Made by a program: the position numbers and the translations under genes. The notes beneath the pieces are model-generated. The model was given only the letters and a program-made list of their open reading frames with translations. It was not told the DNA's origin and made no database searches. This document shows, in pieces, positions 1 through 9,044 of a stretch of DNA of 38,436 bases. The DNA is from Candidatus Didemnitutus sp. (lineage in GTDB: Bacteria > Verrucomicrobiota > Verrucomicrobiia > Opitutales > Opitutaceae): assembly GCA_030681265.1 (NCBI GenBank), contig JAUXXD010000134.1:1-38436 (forward strand), given 5' to 3'. Within the stretch, counting starts at the first letter, position 1. Each line of letters begins with the position of its first letter.

Positions 1-2273
1 TTGTAACCGTTCCACGGCATGAACGCGACGAGCACGTTGCGGCCGAGCGCGAGTTCGCCGTGATCGGTCGAAGGACCGTCGGCGATGCACTGACCCTTCT
101 TAACCTTCTGCCCCTTCTTGACGATGGGCTTTTGGGTGAAGCAGGTGCCGGCATTCGAGCGCATGAATTTGCGGAGCTCGTAAACGTAGGTGCCGTGCTT
201 CGGGTCGTGTTTCGGATTGCGCGGGAGTTCACCGGATTCGGTGACGACGATCTGCTTCGCGTCGACGGAGGCAACAATACCGGCGGCTTCGGCAACCACG
301 ACGGTCTTCGAGTCGCTGGCGAGACGGCCTTCCAAACCGGTGCCGACGAACGGCGCTTCGGTCTGCAAGAGCGGCACGCCTTGGCGTTGCATGTTCGAGC
401 CCATCAGCGCGCGATTGGCGTCGTCGTGCTCGAGGAACGGAATCAAGCCGGCCGCGACGGACACGACCTGCTTCGGCGAAACGTCCATCAGGTCCACTTC
501 GTCCGCGGCGACTTCGAGGAAGTTGCCGGAGTTACGTGCGGTTACCTTGCCGATGAAATTACCCTTTTCGTCCACTTCGGCGTTCGCTTGCGCGATCGTC
601 TTGCCTTCCTCTTGGTCGGCGGTGAGGTAAACGACTTTGTCGGTGACGCGGCCCTTTTCCTTTTCGACGACCCGATACGGTGCTTCGATGAAACCGAATT
701 CGTTGACGCGAGCGTAGGTGGAGAGCGAGTTGATCAGACCGATGTTCGGACCTTCCGGCGTTTCAATCGGGCAGATGCGACCGTAGTGCGATGGATGCAC
801 GTCGCGGACTTCGAATCCGGCGCGTTCACGATTCAAACCACCAGGTCCGAGTGCGGACAAGCGGCGCTTGTGCGTCAGCTCGGCGAGCGGATTGATTTGA
901 TCCATGAACTGCGACAACTGGCTGCGCGCGAAGAAATCGCGGATAACCGTCGTCAGCGCCTTCGGGTTGATCAGCTTTTGCGGCGTGATCGAATCGACGG
1001 ATTGATCGTAAAGGGTCATGCGCTCGCGAACGAGACGCTCGGTGCGGCTGAGGCCGACGCGACATTGGTTGGCGAGGAGCTCGCCCACCGTGCGGACGCG
1101 GCGGGAACCCAAGTGATCGATGTCATCGACGATCCCGTCATTTTTCTTTAGGCGAACGAGATACTTGGTGGCGGCGACGATATCGGCCGATTCCAAGATG
1201 CGCATCTCAAGGTCAGTCTTGAGATCCAGCTTTTGGTTCATCTTATAGCGACCGACGCGACCGAGGTCATAGCGCTTGGCGTCGAAGAACAGACGCTTGA
1301 GCAACGCCTTCGCGTTGGCCGTGGTCGGTGGTTCGCCCGGACGGAGCTTTTTATAGATCTCCTTGAGCGCTTCTTCTTCGTTGCGCGTCGGGTCTTTCTT
1401 GAGCGCGCGGATGATCGCGCCTTCGTCGGCGGTCGTGTCGATGACGCGCATCGACTTGATGTCGTGCTTCTCGAACGTGCGCACGATTTGCTTCGTCAGC
1501 GGCTCGAACGCGCGAGCGAGAACGACGCCCTTTTGGGCATCGATCACGTCTTCAACGAGCACGAGGCTCGAGACGTTTTCGATGTCGAGGGCTTTCGCGA
1601 CCTTGATGTCCTGCACTTCGTAGAAGAGATTCAGGATGTCGAGATCGTTGCTGTAGCCGATGGCGCGCAGCAGGGTCGTGATCAGGAATTTCCGACGACG
1701 ACGACGGCGATCGAGATAAACGTAAAGCAGGTCGTTGTTGTCGAACTGCAGTTCGAGCCACGTGCCACGGTCCGGGATAATGCGGAAGGAATGCAGCAGC
1801 TTGCCGTTCGGATGCGTGGCAACTTCGAAGCAGATGCCGGGTGAACGGTGGAGTTGCGACACGACGACGCGCTCGGCGCCGTTGATGATGAACGAGCCGC
1901 GCTCGGTCACCATCGGGATGTCGCCCATGAAAATTTCTTCGTCCTTGATGAAGTCCTCTTCGCGGAGGCGGAGCTTCACATAGAGCGGCACGGCGTAGGT
2001 GATGCCTTCGCGCAAGCACTCGATTTCGGAGCTCTTGGCGTCGCCGATGGTGTAGGAGACGTATTCGAGCGTCAGGCGCTCGTCATACGACTTGATGGGG
2101 AAAACTTCACGGAAAACCGCCTCGAGCCCGACGGGCTTGCGCTGCTTCTCGGCAGTATCTTTTTGGAGATACTCGAGATAGGAACTGATTTGCAGTTCAA
2201 TGAGGTTGGGCGGCTGGATGACTTCGCGAAGTTTACCAAAGTTAACGCGTTCGTGTTGAGTGCGGTCGGCCAT
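1..2273 (-). CDS. rpoB: DNA-directed RNA polymerase beta subunit, partial (C-terminal part outside window)
   Basis: Catalytic core subunit of RNA polymerase. Reading the minus strand from the ATG at 2271-2273 gives about 757 uninterrupted codons to the window edge; the family is usually 1150-1400 residues, so roughly the last third is missing. The start is preceded by a GGGAG Shine-Dalgarno. The rifampicin-pocket cluster lies at about 850-946 (around residues 443-475), with the segments [22 protein letters not shown] and [19 protein letters not shown]. The residues matching E. coli D516, H526 and S531 are the sensitive-type ones, while the N518 position is Ile. It is the last visible gene of the rplKAJL-rpoB cluster; rpoC is expected beyond the left edge. 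Identification is secure. Confidence 0.98.
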   Translation of the reverse strand, partial: MADRTQHERVNFGKLREVIQPPNLIELQISSYLEYLQKDTAEKQRKPVGLEAVFREVFPIKSYDERLTLEYVSYTIGDAKSSEIECLREGITYAVPLYVKLRLREEDFIKDEEIFMGDIPMVTERGSFIINGAERVVVSQLHRSPGICFEVATHPNGKLLHSFRIIPDRGTWLELQFDNNDLLYVYLDRRRRRRKFLITTLLRAIGYSNDLDILNLFYEVQDIKVAKALDIENVSSLVLVEDVIDAQKGVVLARAFEPLTKQIVRTFEKHDIKSMRVIDTTADEGAIIRALKKDPTRNEEEALKEIYKKLRPGEPPTTANAKALLKRLFFDAKRYDLGRVGRYKMNQKLDLKTDLEMRILESADIVAATKYLVRLKKNDGIVDDIDHLGSRRVRTVGELLANQCRVGLSRTERLVRERMTLYDQSVDSITPQKLINPKALTTVIRDFFARSQLSQFMDQINPLAELTHKRRLSALGPGGLNRERAGFEVRDVHPSHYGRICPIETPEGPNIGLINSLSTYARVNEFGFIEAPYRVVEKEKGRVTDKVVYLTADQEEGKTIAQANAEVDEKGNFIGKVTARNSGNFLEVAADEVDLMDVSPKQVVSVAAGLIPFLEHDDANRALMGSNMQRQGVPLLQTEAPFVGTGLEGRLASDSKTVVVAEAAGIVASVDAKQIVVTESGELPRNPKHDPKHGTYVYELRKFMRSNAGTCFTQKPIVKKGQKVKKGQCIADGPSTDHGELALGRNVLVAFMPWNGY

Positions 2274-2399
2274 GAATGCTCCCGGTGGATGGATTATAAG
2301 AAAGGGACAGACTCAGTTCGCGCCAAGGGTGGCAGCGGAACTGGCAGTGGGGGCGTGCGGATTCGAGAACCTCGTCACGCCGAGAAAGAACAATGGAAA

Positions 2400-2440
2400 A
2401 GCCGGAGCACAGGCCGCGTAGTGCGCAGCCTGTGCCCGGT
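2400..2440 (-). terminator. Terminator-like hairpin (attenuator) between rplL and rpoB
   Basis: On the minus strand an 8-bp perfect stem (GCACAGGC at 2428-2435 pairing with GCCTGTGC at 2407-2414) is flanked by a second CCGG/CCGG stem (2436-2439 with 2402-2405) across one bulged base. It is followed directly by C and TTTT. It sits in the 200-bp gap after rplL. By analogy with the partial terminator between rplL and rpoB in E. coli, it probably reduces rather than ends transcription into rpoB. Confidence 0.6.
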
Positions 2441-2475
2441 TTGAGAGACTAATTGCGTGGGGGTGAGCCAAGTGG

Positions 2476-2856
2476 TTACTTGAGCTCGACCTTCGCGCCT
2501 GCGGCCTCGAGCTTTTTCTTAACTTCTTCGGCTTCGGCTTTGTTGATGCCTTCCTTAACAGCCTTCGGGGCGCCTTCGACGAGATCCTTGGCTTCTTTGA
2601 GGCCCAAGCCGGTGAGGGCGCGGACTTCTTTGATGACGCCGATCTTGTTCGCGCCAGCCTCGACGAGGACGACATTGAACTCGGTCTGCTCGATTGCCGT
2701 GGCAGCAGCGGCACCGCCAGCAGCGGGAGCGGCGGCGACAGCAGCGGCGGCGGAAACGCCCCACTTAGCTTCGAGGTCTTTAACGAGGGCAGCGAGTTCG
2801 AGGATGGGCTGTGCGGACAGCCACTCGATAACTTGGTCTTTGGTGATGTTGCTCAT
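2476..2856 (-). CDS. rplL: 50S ribosomal protein L7/L12
   Basis: Stalk protein of the large ribosomal subunit that recruits translation factors. The 126 residues match the usual length. The N-terminal dimerisation domain (residues 1 to about 33) is followed by an Ala/Gly-rich flexible hinge (about 34-55) and the conserved C-terminal domain containing EKTEFNVVL-like and [12 protein letters not shown] segments. The ATG has an AAGGAAA Shine-Dalgarno at normal spacing. It lies 135 bp downstream of rplJ, with which it forms the stalk complex, and upstream of the rpoB attenuator-like hairpin. Identification is secure. Confidence 0.98.
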   Translation of the reverse strand: MSNITKDQVIEWLSAQPILELAALVKDLEAKWGVSAAAAVAAAPAAGGAAAATAIEQTEFNVVLVEAGANKIGVIKEVRALTGLGLKEAKDLVEGAPKAVKEGINKAEAEEVKKKLEAAGAKVELK

Positions 2857-2991
2857 AGTATATTTCCTTGAAGTGCTAGCGGCGGCGAGAGGCCGCGCAT
2901 TTAAGAGACGTGTCTCCTAGCTGAACTCCGTTGGATGTTGGGCTCTCGCACCCACCGACGAAGGATTGTCGGCGAAAGTGCGAAAATTGGT

Positions 2992-3480
2992 TTAGGCGGC
3001 CGGTTGCTCCTTCTTGACCTTTTCGTTGAGGACGCGGACGAACGCGGCTCCTTGCATGGTGAGCATGCCGAGGAACATCGAACGCAGGCCGTCGAACGAC
3101 GGGAGGTCGGCCAACTGAGCGAGCTCAGCGGCGTTCATCAGTTTCTTGTCGAGGGAGCCGATTTTGACTTCGAGCTTTTGCTTCTCTTGGACAAAATTCT
3201 TCAGCACCTTCGCGACACCCGCCGGATTTTTGCCACCGACAACGACGGCCGTTTGGCCAGCCAGTGCGGATTCCATGTCAGGCAGGCCGAAGGCCTTGGC
3301 CGCAACGCGGAAGGAGCTGTTCTTGACGACGTGGAACTCGGCACTCTCAGGAGCGAGGCGCTTGCGGAGTTCGGCCGTGTCGGCGACCGTCATTTTCGTG
3401 AAATTGGCGAGGATGACGTAGTCGGACTTCTTCAGATGCCCGGTGACTTCTTCGATCAGGTATTTTTTTTCTGCTCTCAT
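2992..3480 (-). CDS. rplJ: 50S ribosomal protein L10
   Basis: Anchors the L7/L12 dimers to 23S rRNA. The protein is 162 residues, close to the family norm of 165-175. The N-terminal half contains the typical LANFTKMTVADTAELRK segment and a basic rRNA-binding region with VVKNSSFRVAAK. The C-terminal helix is short and ends KKEQPAA. The start ATG at 3478-3480 is preceded by a clean AAGGAG. Only 12 bp separate it from rplA, so the long untranslated leader through which L10 autoregulates in enterobacteria cannot lie in this gap; any such control site would have to be inside rplA. Confidence 0.97.
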   Translation of the reverse strand: MRAEKKYLIEEVTGHLKKSDYVILANFTKMTVADTAELRKRLAPESAEFHVVKNSSFRVAAKAFGLPDMESALAGQTAVVVGGKNPAGVAKVLKNFVQEKQKLEVKIGSLDKKLMNAAELAQLADLPSFDGLRSMFLGMLTMQGAAFVRVLNEKVKKEQPAA

Positions 3481-3492
3481 GGTGCGGGCTCC

Positions 3493-4185
3493 TTAGAATT
3501 TGCTGAATTCGCTGCTCGCCAGTTTAACTCCAGGACTCATCGAGGAGGAAATGGTGACGCGTTTGATGTAGTGACCTTTGAACGCCGCCGGCTTCGCCTT
3601 GCCGATCGCTTCGAGAACTGCGTTGGCGTTCTCGAGGATCTGGGCGGAGGTGAAGGAGCGCTTGCCGACGCCAACACCGATGTTGGCGGTCTTGTCGACT
3701 TTGAATTCCACGCGACCGGCCTTGACGGCCTTGATGCCACCGGCGACGTCGTCGGTGACCGTGCCGGACTTGGGGTTCGGCATGAGGCCTTTCGGACCGA
3801 GGACGCGGGCGAGGGTGCGCACTTGCTTCATGGCGTCGGTGGTGGCGATGGCTACGTCGAAATCGAGCCAACCGTCGCTGACTTTCTTCATCAGGTCGGC
3901 CATACCGGCATGGTCGGCACCGGCGGCGAGCGCCTTTTCGGCGTCTTCGGTAAAGACGATCACGCGGATTTTCTTACCCGAACCATTGGGCAACGGCGTG
4001 GTGCCGCGGACCATCTGGTCTCCTTGCGCCGGATCAACTCCGAGGCGGAAGGAAAGTTCGACGGTTTCGTCGAACTTGGTTTTCGGGAATTTCGAAAGAA
4101 TTTCCACGGCTTCCGCCAGTGAATATTCCTTCGTCAGGTCGGCGACCTTGACGGAGCTTTGGTATCTTTTGCTGTGTTTTTCCAT
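3493..4185 (-). CDS. rplA: 50S ribosomal protein L1
   Basis: Large-subunit protein of the L1 stalk, also a translational repressor in many bacteria. I chose the ATG at 4183-4185 (230 residues) over an in-frame ATG seven codons upstream because AAGGAG stands seven bases before it and the product MEKHSKRYQSSV matches the family N-terminus. The signature segment with TLARVLGPKGLMPNPKSGTV is present at about residues 122-142. It lies 65 bp downstream of rplK and 12 bp upstream of rplJ in the same transcription unit. Identification is secure. Confidence 0.97.
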   Translation of the reverse strand: MEKHSKRYQSSVKVADLTKEYSLAEAVEILSKFPKTKFDETVELSFRLGVDPAQGDQMVRGTTPLPNGSGKKIRVIVFTEDAEKALAAGADHAGMADLMKKVSDGWLDFDVAIATTDAMKQVRTLARVLGPKGLMPNPKSGTVTDDVAGGIKAVKAGRVEFKVDKTANIGVGVGKRSFTSAQILENANAVLEAIGKAKPAAFKGHYIKRVTISSSMSPGVKLASSEFSKF

Positions 4186-4250
4186 TATCGACTCCTTGCG
4201 GTGCAAACGTCCGGTGCCGGACTCCCGCGGTGAGTGTGTGGTTGGTGAAA

Positions 4251-4676
4251 TTAGTCGACGACTTCGATGCCCATGTTGCGGGCCGTGCCGGAGATCATGC
4301 GGATGGCGGCTTCTTCGCTGTTCGCGTTGAGGTCTTTGCCCTTCAGCTTGATGATCTCGATGATTTGTTTCTTGGTGACCTTACCGACCTTGTCTTGGTT
4401 GGGCTTGGCCGAACCGGAAGCCACGCCTGCGGCCTTCTTGAGAAGGACGGAAGCCGGTGGCGACTTGGTGATGAAGGTGAACGATTTGTCCGTGTAAACC
4501 GTGATGACGACCGGAATGATCATTCCGGCCTGGTCCTTGGTCTTGGCGTTGTATTCTTTGCAGAACGCCATGATGTTGACGCCTTGAGCGCCGAGTGCGG
4601 GACCAACCGGGGGCGCAGGATTTGCGGCACCGGCAGGGAGTTGAAGGCGGACGTAGCCTTGGATTTTTTTGGCCAT
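4251..4676 (-). CDS. rplK: 50S ribosomal protein L11
   Basis: GTPase-associated-centre protein of the large subunit. At 141 residues it is the standard length. The N-terminal domain includes [17 protein letters not shown] and the [13 protein letters not shown] segment; the C-terminal rRNA-binding domain ends with [10 protein letters not shown]. The ATG is preceded by an A-rich stretch (AATTTAAAAC) with no recognisable Shine-Dalgarno, unlike rplA, rplJ and rplL downstream. It lies 46 bp after nusG. Identification is secure. Confidence 0.98.
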   Translation of the reverse strand: MAKKIQGYVRLQLPAGAANPAPPVGPALGAQGVNIMAFCKEYNAKTKDQAGMIIPVVITVYTDKSFTFITKSPPASVLLKKAAGVASGSAKPNQDKVGKVTKKQIIEIIKLKGKDLNANSEEAAIRMISGTARNMGIEVVD

Positions 4677-4722
4677 GTTTTAAATTGGGCTTGGTAGTGG
4701 CAGTTGGATGGTGGGCGGCGGA

Positions 4723-5301
4723 TCAGCTTTCAGAGGCGCGCTGGACCTGCCAGTATTCGAGTTCGACGGGCGTAAACCGTCCGAAAATGGAGACTGAGAT
4801 TTTGAGTTTGCCGCGTGTCGGGTCGATTTCATCGACGCGGCCGGTCAGATTGGCGAAGGCGCCATCGGTGATCTTAACTTCCTCGCCGACTTCGAAGGAA
4901 ACCTTCGGCACTTCTTTGCCGGTAGCGGCTTCGATGCGCGCCTTGATTTCGTCGATCTCGGTCTGGCGCAGCGGCGCGGGGCGATCACCACCGACAAAAC
5001 CGATGACTCCAGCGGCATCTTTCACAAAATAGAAAGGCTTGATGATGATCTGGCCCTCTTCGAACAACTTGATGTTCACGAAAACGTAGCCCGGATAGAG
5101 CTTACGCACTTTCGTGGATTTTTTCCCGCCCTTCACTTCCGAAATCACTTCCGTAGGTAAAAGAATTTCGAAGACGTGGTCGTCGAGCTCTTCCACCTTC
5201 TTGAATTTCTCCAAGTAGTTTTTCACCTTCTGCTCCTGGCCGGAGAGAGTGTGAACGGCGAACCATTGGGCGCCGATCGGCGTGGTAGTCGAAGTGGACA
5301 T
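4723..5301 (-). CDS. nusG: Transcription termination/antitermination factor NusG
   Basis: Binds RNA polymerase, suppresses pausing and links transcription to Rho or the ribosome. An open frame extends further upstream into secE, but the ATG at 5299-5301 gives MSTSTTTPIG followed at once by the NGN-domain start QWFAVHTLSGQEQKV, so that start was chosen (192 residues; family about 180). The NGN domain includes KLYPGYVFVNIKL; the C-terminal KOW domain includes VSFEVGEEVKITDGAFANLTG (about residues 132-152) and ends near RFTPVELEYWQV. No Shine-Dalgarno is seen. It starts 17 bp after the secE stop. Identification is secure. Confidence 0.97.
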   Translation of the reverse strand: MSTSTTTPIGAQWFAVHTLSGQEQKVKNYLEKFKKVEELDDHVFEILLPTEVISEVKGGKKSTKVRKLYPGYVFVNIKLFEEGQIIIKPFYFVKDAAGVIGFVGGDRPAPLRQTEIDEIKARIEAATGKEVPKVSFEVGEEVKITDGAFANLTGRVDEIDPTRGKLKISVSIFGRFTPVELEYWQVQRASES

Positions 5302-5318
5302 GGTGGGATTGGTGCGCC

Positions 5319-5522
5319 TTAGCTGACCCAGGTAGTGAACAAGTCCACCACTTGGTAGAGGGCGAAATCGCTCACGCTGGTGAACAGGCCGAGGAGGATG
5401 CACGCCACGATCACGACGATCGTGGAGTCCTTGAGTTCTTCGCGAGTCGGCCAACTGGCCTTCTGCAACTCTGCGAAGAGTTCACCGAAGAAGATACGGG
5501 CACTGCGGAATGGATTTGCCAT
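5319..5522 (-). CDS. secE: Preprotein translocase subunit SecE
   Basis: Small essential subunit of the SecYEG channel. The 67-residue protein is the short single-spanning form found in most bacteria. An amphipathic segment with ELQKASWPTREELKDST (the conserved WPTR motif near residues 24-28) precedes one transmembrane helix at about residues 35-60. The start at 5520-5522 lacks a Shine-Dalgarno. Its position between tRNA-Trp and nusG is the widely conserved order. Identification is secure. Confidence 0.96.
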   Translation of the reverse strand: MANPFRSARIFFGELFAELQKASWPTREELKDSTIVVIVACILLGLFTSVSDFALYQVVDLFTTWVS

Positions 5523-5547
5523 GTGAGACGCTAGATCGGGCGGATGG

Positions 5548-5623
5548 TGGCAGGGGCGGAGGGAATCGAACCCCCAACCAACGGTTTTGGAGACCGCTAC
5601 TCTACCAATTGAGCTACACCCCT
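5548..5623 (-). tRNA. tRNA-Trp (anticodon CCA)
   Basis: A full cloverleaf can be drawn on the minus strand: acceptor AGGGGTG pairing with CGCCCCT, D arm with AGCTCAATTGGTAGAGTA, anticodon loop CTCCAAA giving anticodon CCA, and T arm GGGGGTTCGATTCCCTC. The 3' CCA is encoded at 5548-5550, after discriminator G. It lies between tuf and secE, a conserved location for this tRNA. Confidence 0.95.
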
Positions 5624-5701
5624 GTGGTTATTTCGTTTAGACGACGCAGCCGGAGTCCCAAAAGAGACCCCGGCGCGTGAATCCTTAAGGTGATTAAACG
5701 C

Positions 5702-6892
<1,191 letters not shown>

Positions 6893-6960
6893 GTGGAGGT
6901 ATGTGTTTGTGGTTGAAGTTGTTGACTATTATTAACGTCGGTAGTCGACGACGTTTGCCG

Positions 6961-7036
6961 TGGAGCCCAGAACCGGATTCGAACCGGCGACCTCGTCCTT
7001 ACCAAGGACGTGCTCTGCCAACTGAGCTATCTGGGC
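6961..7036 (-). tRNA. tRNA-Thr (anticodon GGT)
   Basis: On the minus strand the acceptor GCCCAGA pairs with TCTGGGC. The D arm is TAGCTCAGTTGGCAGAGCA, the anticodon stem-loop is CGTCC-TTGGTAA-GGACG (anticodon GGT), and the T arm is CCGGTTCGAATCCGG. CCA is encoded at 6961-6963. It is the first gene of the tuf-rpoB transcription unit. Confidence 0.95.
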
Positions 7037-7071
7037 AGACCAAGGCATAGGCAAAAAACAAAGAGAACGAC

Positions 7072-7101
7072 TAGAGAACGATTCCCAAAAATTGTCGTCA
7101 A
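7072..7101 (-). promoter_or_regulatory. Possible sigma-70 promoter of the tRNA-Thr/tuf/rpoB unit
   Basis: On the minus strand TTGACG (7096-7101) stands about 60 bp before the mature tRNA-Thr. It is followed after 18 bases by TCTCTA (7072-7077), a poor -10 element. The -35 match is good but the -10 match is weak, so the placement is tentative. A promoter is expected here because this is the head of the cluster. Confidence 0.35.
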
Positions 7102-7128
7102 CTGTATTCTTGCACTTCCGCCAAAAAT

Positions 7129-7857
7129 CTACGGCCCGATCGTTATGCGATAACGTCCGGGTGCGAGAACAGACCCAATCCGCAACGTCTTCGCAAGGTA
7201 ATCCCGAAAGAATAAATCAATCTCGTCGCGGCCCGAGCCCGCGGCGAGCAACGGACCGCCCGTGATTCCGCTCGCCCCGATCGCAACCACGAATTCGAGT
7301 GGCGCAAAATCTGCGCGCGGCAAAGTGATCCCGGTCAAGTTTATTTCACGCAACTCACCATCTGTCATGCGCTTAATTTGCACAAACGCGTTGCGTTGCT
7401 CTAGGGCTACGGGGCGCGGTGCCTCTTCGCCAAAACCCGCGAACGGCACTTCGCTGGCCCGCGCGAGGATCTCCACGACGTTCTCGGCCGCCCCGAGATT
7501 CTCGGTGCCGTAATTCGCCAAGCCTCCCTCAGCAAAATTTAATTTGGCCTCGAAGTTCGCGAACACCTGACCGGGTTGCTTCACTAAACGCGGCGGCAAG
7601 CCACTTTGCCCGAAATTCCGCGCCGTCGGAATAAAGAGCGGGGCGGGATCGAAATAGTCGGCGCGCTCCCGCAACACTTGGTCGGGTGTCGCCTGCCCTC
7701 CCCCAGCCAATTGCACAAAAGGCTTCTTACCCATTGCGCCGCTCTCACTCGTATTGCTGAGCCCATAGTGCGACCAAAGCCCCCAGACGCCCGTCACGAT
7801 CAACGCCAACGTAGCCCCGACAAAAATCCGCCGCTTCACTCGAAAAGGTTCCGCCAT
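7129..7857 (-). CDS. Unknown single-pass membrane protein at the end of the ExbB/ExbD operon
   Basis: Function not recognised. The 242-residue protein has a short basic N-terminus (PFRVKRR), one transmembrane helix at about residues 10-28 and a long, probably periplasmic, remainder. The C-terminal part (about 165-242) contains LPRADFAPLEFVVAIGASG and RIGSVLAPGRYRITIGP and looks like a compact beta-rich domain. The start lies 8 bp after the exbD stop, so it belongs to the TPR-exbB-exbD operon. The membrane topology and position are those expected of TonB or TolA, but there is no proline-rich spacer and no recognisable TonB C-terminal domain. A role as partner of the proton channel is inferred from context only. 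Confidence 0.75.
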   Translation of the reverse strand: MAEPFRVKRRIFVGATLALIVTGVWGLWSHYGLSNTSESGAMGKKPFVQLAGGGQATPDQVLRERADYFDPAPLFIPTARNFGQSGLPPRLVKQPGQVFANFEAKLNFAEGGLANYGTENLGAAENVVEILARASEVPFAGFGEEAPRPVALEQRNAFVQIKRMTDGELREINLTGITLPRADFAPLEFVVAIGASGITGGPLLAAGSGRDEIDLFFRDYLAKTLRIGSVLAPGRYRITIGP

Positions 7858-7865
7858 GGGATCAT

Positions 7866-8339
7866 TTAGCGTCGCGCTGGCACGAATTGCGGCGCGTTGT
7901 TTTCTGCCTGCTCGGCCGCGACGAGCACATTAGCAAAACCCGTCTCGCGGGCCAGATCGCAAAGCTCCAAGAAGCCCTGCATCGAAACTTGTTTATCGAC
8001 CCGCACCAACAGTGATGCGCCGGGCCGCGCCTCTGCGTATCGCTGCAAGACGCTACGGAAATTTGCGAATTCGTAGATACCGCCCTCGAATAAAATCATA
8101 TTGTCGCGCCGAAAACTCACCACGACCGACGTCGTCCCTTGCTCGGCTGACGCCACGCGGGGCAATTCCAATTCCGCCGTCTCGTTCACGCCCACCGCCA
8201 TTCCCGGTGCGAGCACGAACCGCGAACCGAGCAACGCGAAAAACAAGCAGATCACCCCGACGTTGACCCAAAACACGACGTCGAAGTCCCGCGGAGGCCG
8301 CGCCAGTTGCGCGCGCAAATCGAGCGGCCGTGTAATCAC
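7866..8339 (-). CDS. Biopolymer transport protein ExbD/TolR family
   Basis: Membrane-anchored partner of an ExbB/TolQ proton channel. The reading frame continues upstream over exbB, but the GTG at 8337-8339 overlaps the exbB stop as GTGA, indicating translational coupling; this yields 157 residues. A cytoplasmic N-terminus of about 20 residues leads into one transmembrane helix (about 21-42, starting DFDVVFWVNVG with the conserved Asp) and a periplasmic domain ending near LVAAEQ. The helper pattern of ExbD (LLVRVDKQVSMQGFLELCDLARETG) is present at about 110-134. Whether it serves TonB-like, Tol-like or other work cannot be told from the sequence. Confidence 0.85.
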   Translation of the reverse strand: MITRPLDLRAQLARPPRDFDVVFWVNVGVICLFFALLGSRFVLAPGMAVGVNETAELELPRVASAEQGTTSVVVSFRRDNMILFEGGIYEFANFRSVLQRYAEARPGASLLVRVDKQVSMQGFLELCDLARETGFANVLVAAEQAENNAPQFVPARR

Positions 8340-8989
8340 TGGCCGGTCTCCTCGGGGCGCTTGGAGGGTCGATGTTCCCGCAACAGGTAACGCATGAGCT
8401 CGTTGCCTACCCACTCCATGTCGTGCACGAGCGCGCGCACGCGGCCCGTGAGAAAATGCCGCCCGAGATGCGCCGGGATTGCGACCGCCAATCCGACCGC
8501 TGCCGTGAGCAACGCCTCCCACACGCCGCCGGCGAGCACCGCCGGTGTGGCGTAGTTTCCGGACTGATTGAAGAGCCAGAACGTTTTGATCATGCCGAGC
8601 AATGTGCCGAGCAAACCCAACAACGGCGCGATTTGCGCGATCGCCGCCAGCGCACCGATGCGCCGCTCCAACGCGGGAATTTCCGTCAGCGCCGCTTCCT
8701 GCACCGCAAAGCGCAGCCCTTGTTCGTCGTCCGCCGAGTGACGCAGGCCCGTCTTCACGACCGCGGCCACTGGTCCGGGGGTATCTTCGCAGAGTGTCAA
8801 CGCCTCCATCAAGCGGTCGCGTTGCAGGAGATTCTTGATCCCGTTGAGAAACTCCGTGGAACGAATCTGTCCGCGATGCAGATAGAGCGCGCGCTCGACG
8901 AAGATCACGAGCCCGGCGATGCCGACGAGCACGAGCAGCCACATTACGGGACCACCTTTGGCGAAGAGACTGTAGCTAAATGCTGTCAT
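8336..8989 (-). CDS. MotA/TolQ/ExbB proton channel family protein
   Basis: Inner-membrane proton channel subunit. The 217-residue protein has a first transmembrane helix at about residues 13-33 (GGPVMWLLVLVGIAGLVIFVERAL). A cytoplasmic loop follows, then the family signature with APLLGLLGTLLGMIKTF at about 122-138, and a third helix around VWEALLTAAVGLAVAIPAH at about 156-174. The TolQ/ExbB fold and the T residues in these helices fit proton conduction. It starts 55 bp after the TPR gene stop and overlaps exbD by four bases. The subfamily is not resolved. Confidence 0.9.
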   Translation of the reverse strand: MTAFSYSLFAKGGPVMWLLVLVGIAGLVIFVERALYLHRGQIRSTEFLNGIKNLLQRDRLMEALTLCEDTPGPVAAVVKTGLRHSADDEQGLRFAVQEAALTEIPALERRIGALAAIAQIAPLLGLLGTLLGMIKTFWLFNQSGNYATPAVLAGGVWEALLTAAVGLAVAIPAHLGRHFLTGRVRALVHDMEWVGNELMRYLLREHRPSKRPEETGQ

Positions 8990-9044
8990 GCGAAGTGGCG
9001 CGCATCATGCGCGTGCGCAACTGGGCGTAAATCCGAAAGCGTGT

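Noticed and set aside
60-1151. Long open frame on the plus strand opposite rpoB
   Set aside because: It is antisense to conserved rpoB codons, has no family resemblance and arises from GC-rich codon bias.
2857-2991. Possible regulatory leader between rplJ and rplL
   Set aside because: Only short 5-bp stems (GAGAC/GTCTC and CCGAC/GTCGG) were seen, not enough for a ribosomal-protein binding site.
6935-6954. 6-bp inverted repeat ACGTCG/CGACGT between tRNA-Thr and tuf
   Set aside because: Short stem without U-tract; probably part of tRNA processing spacer, not a clear element.
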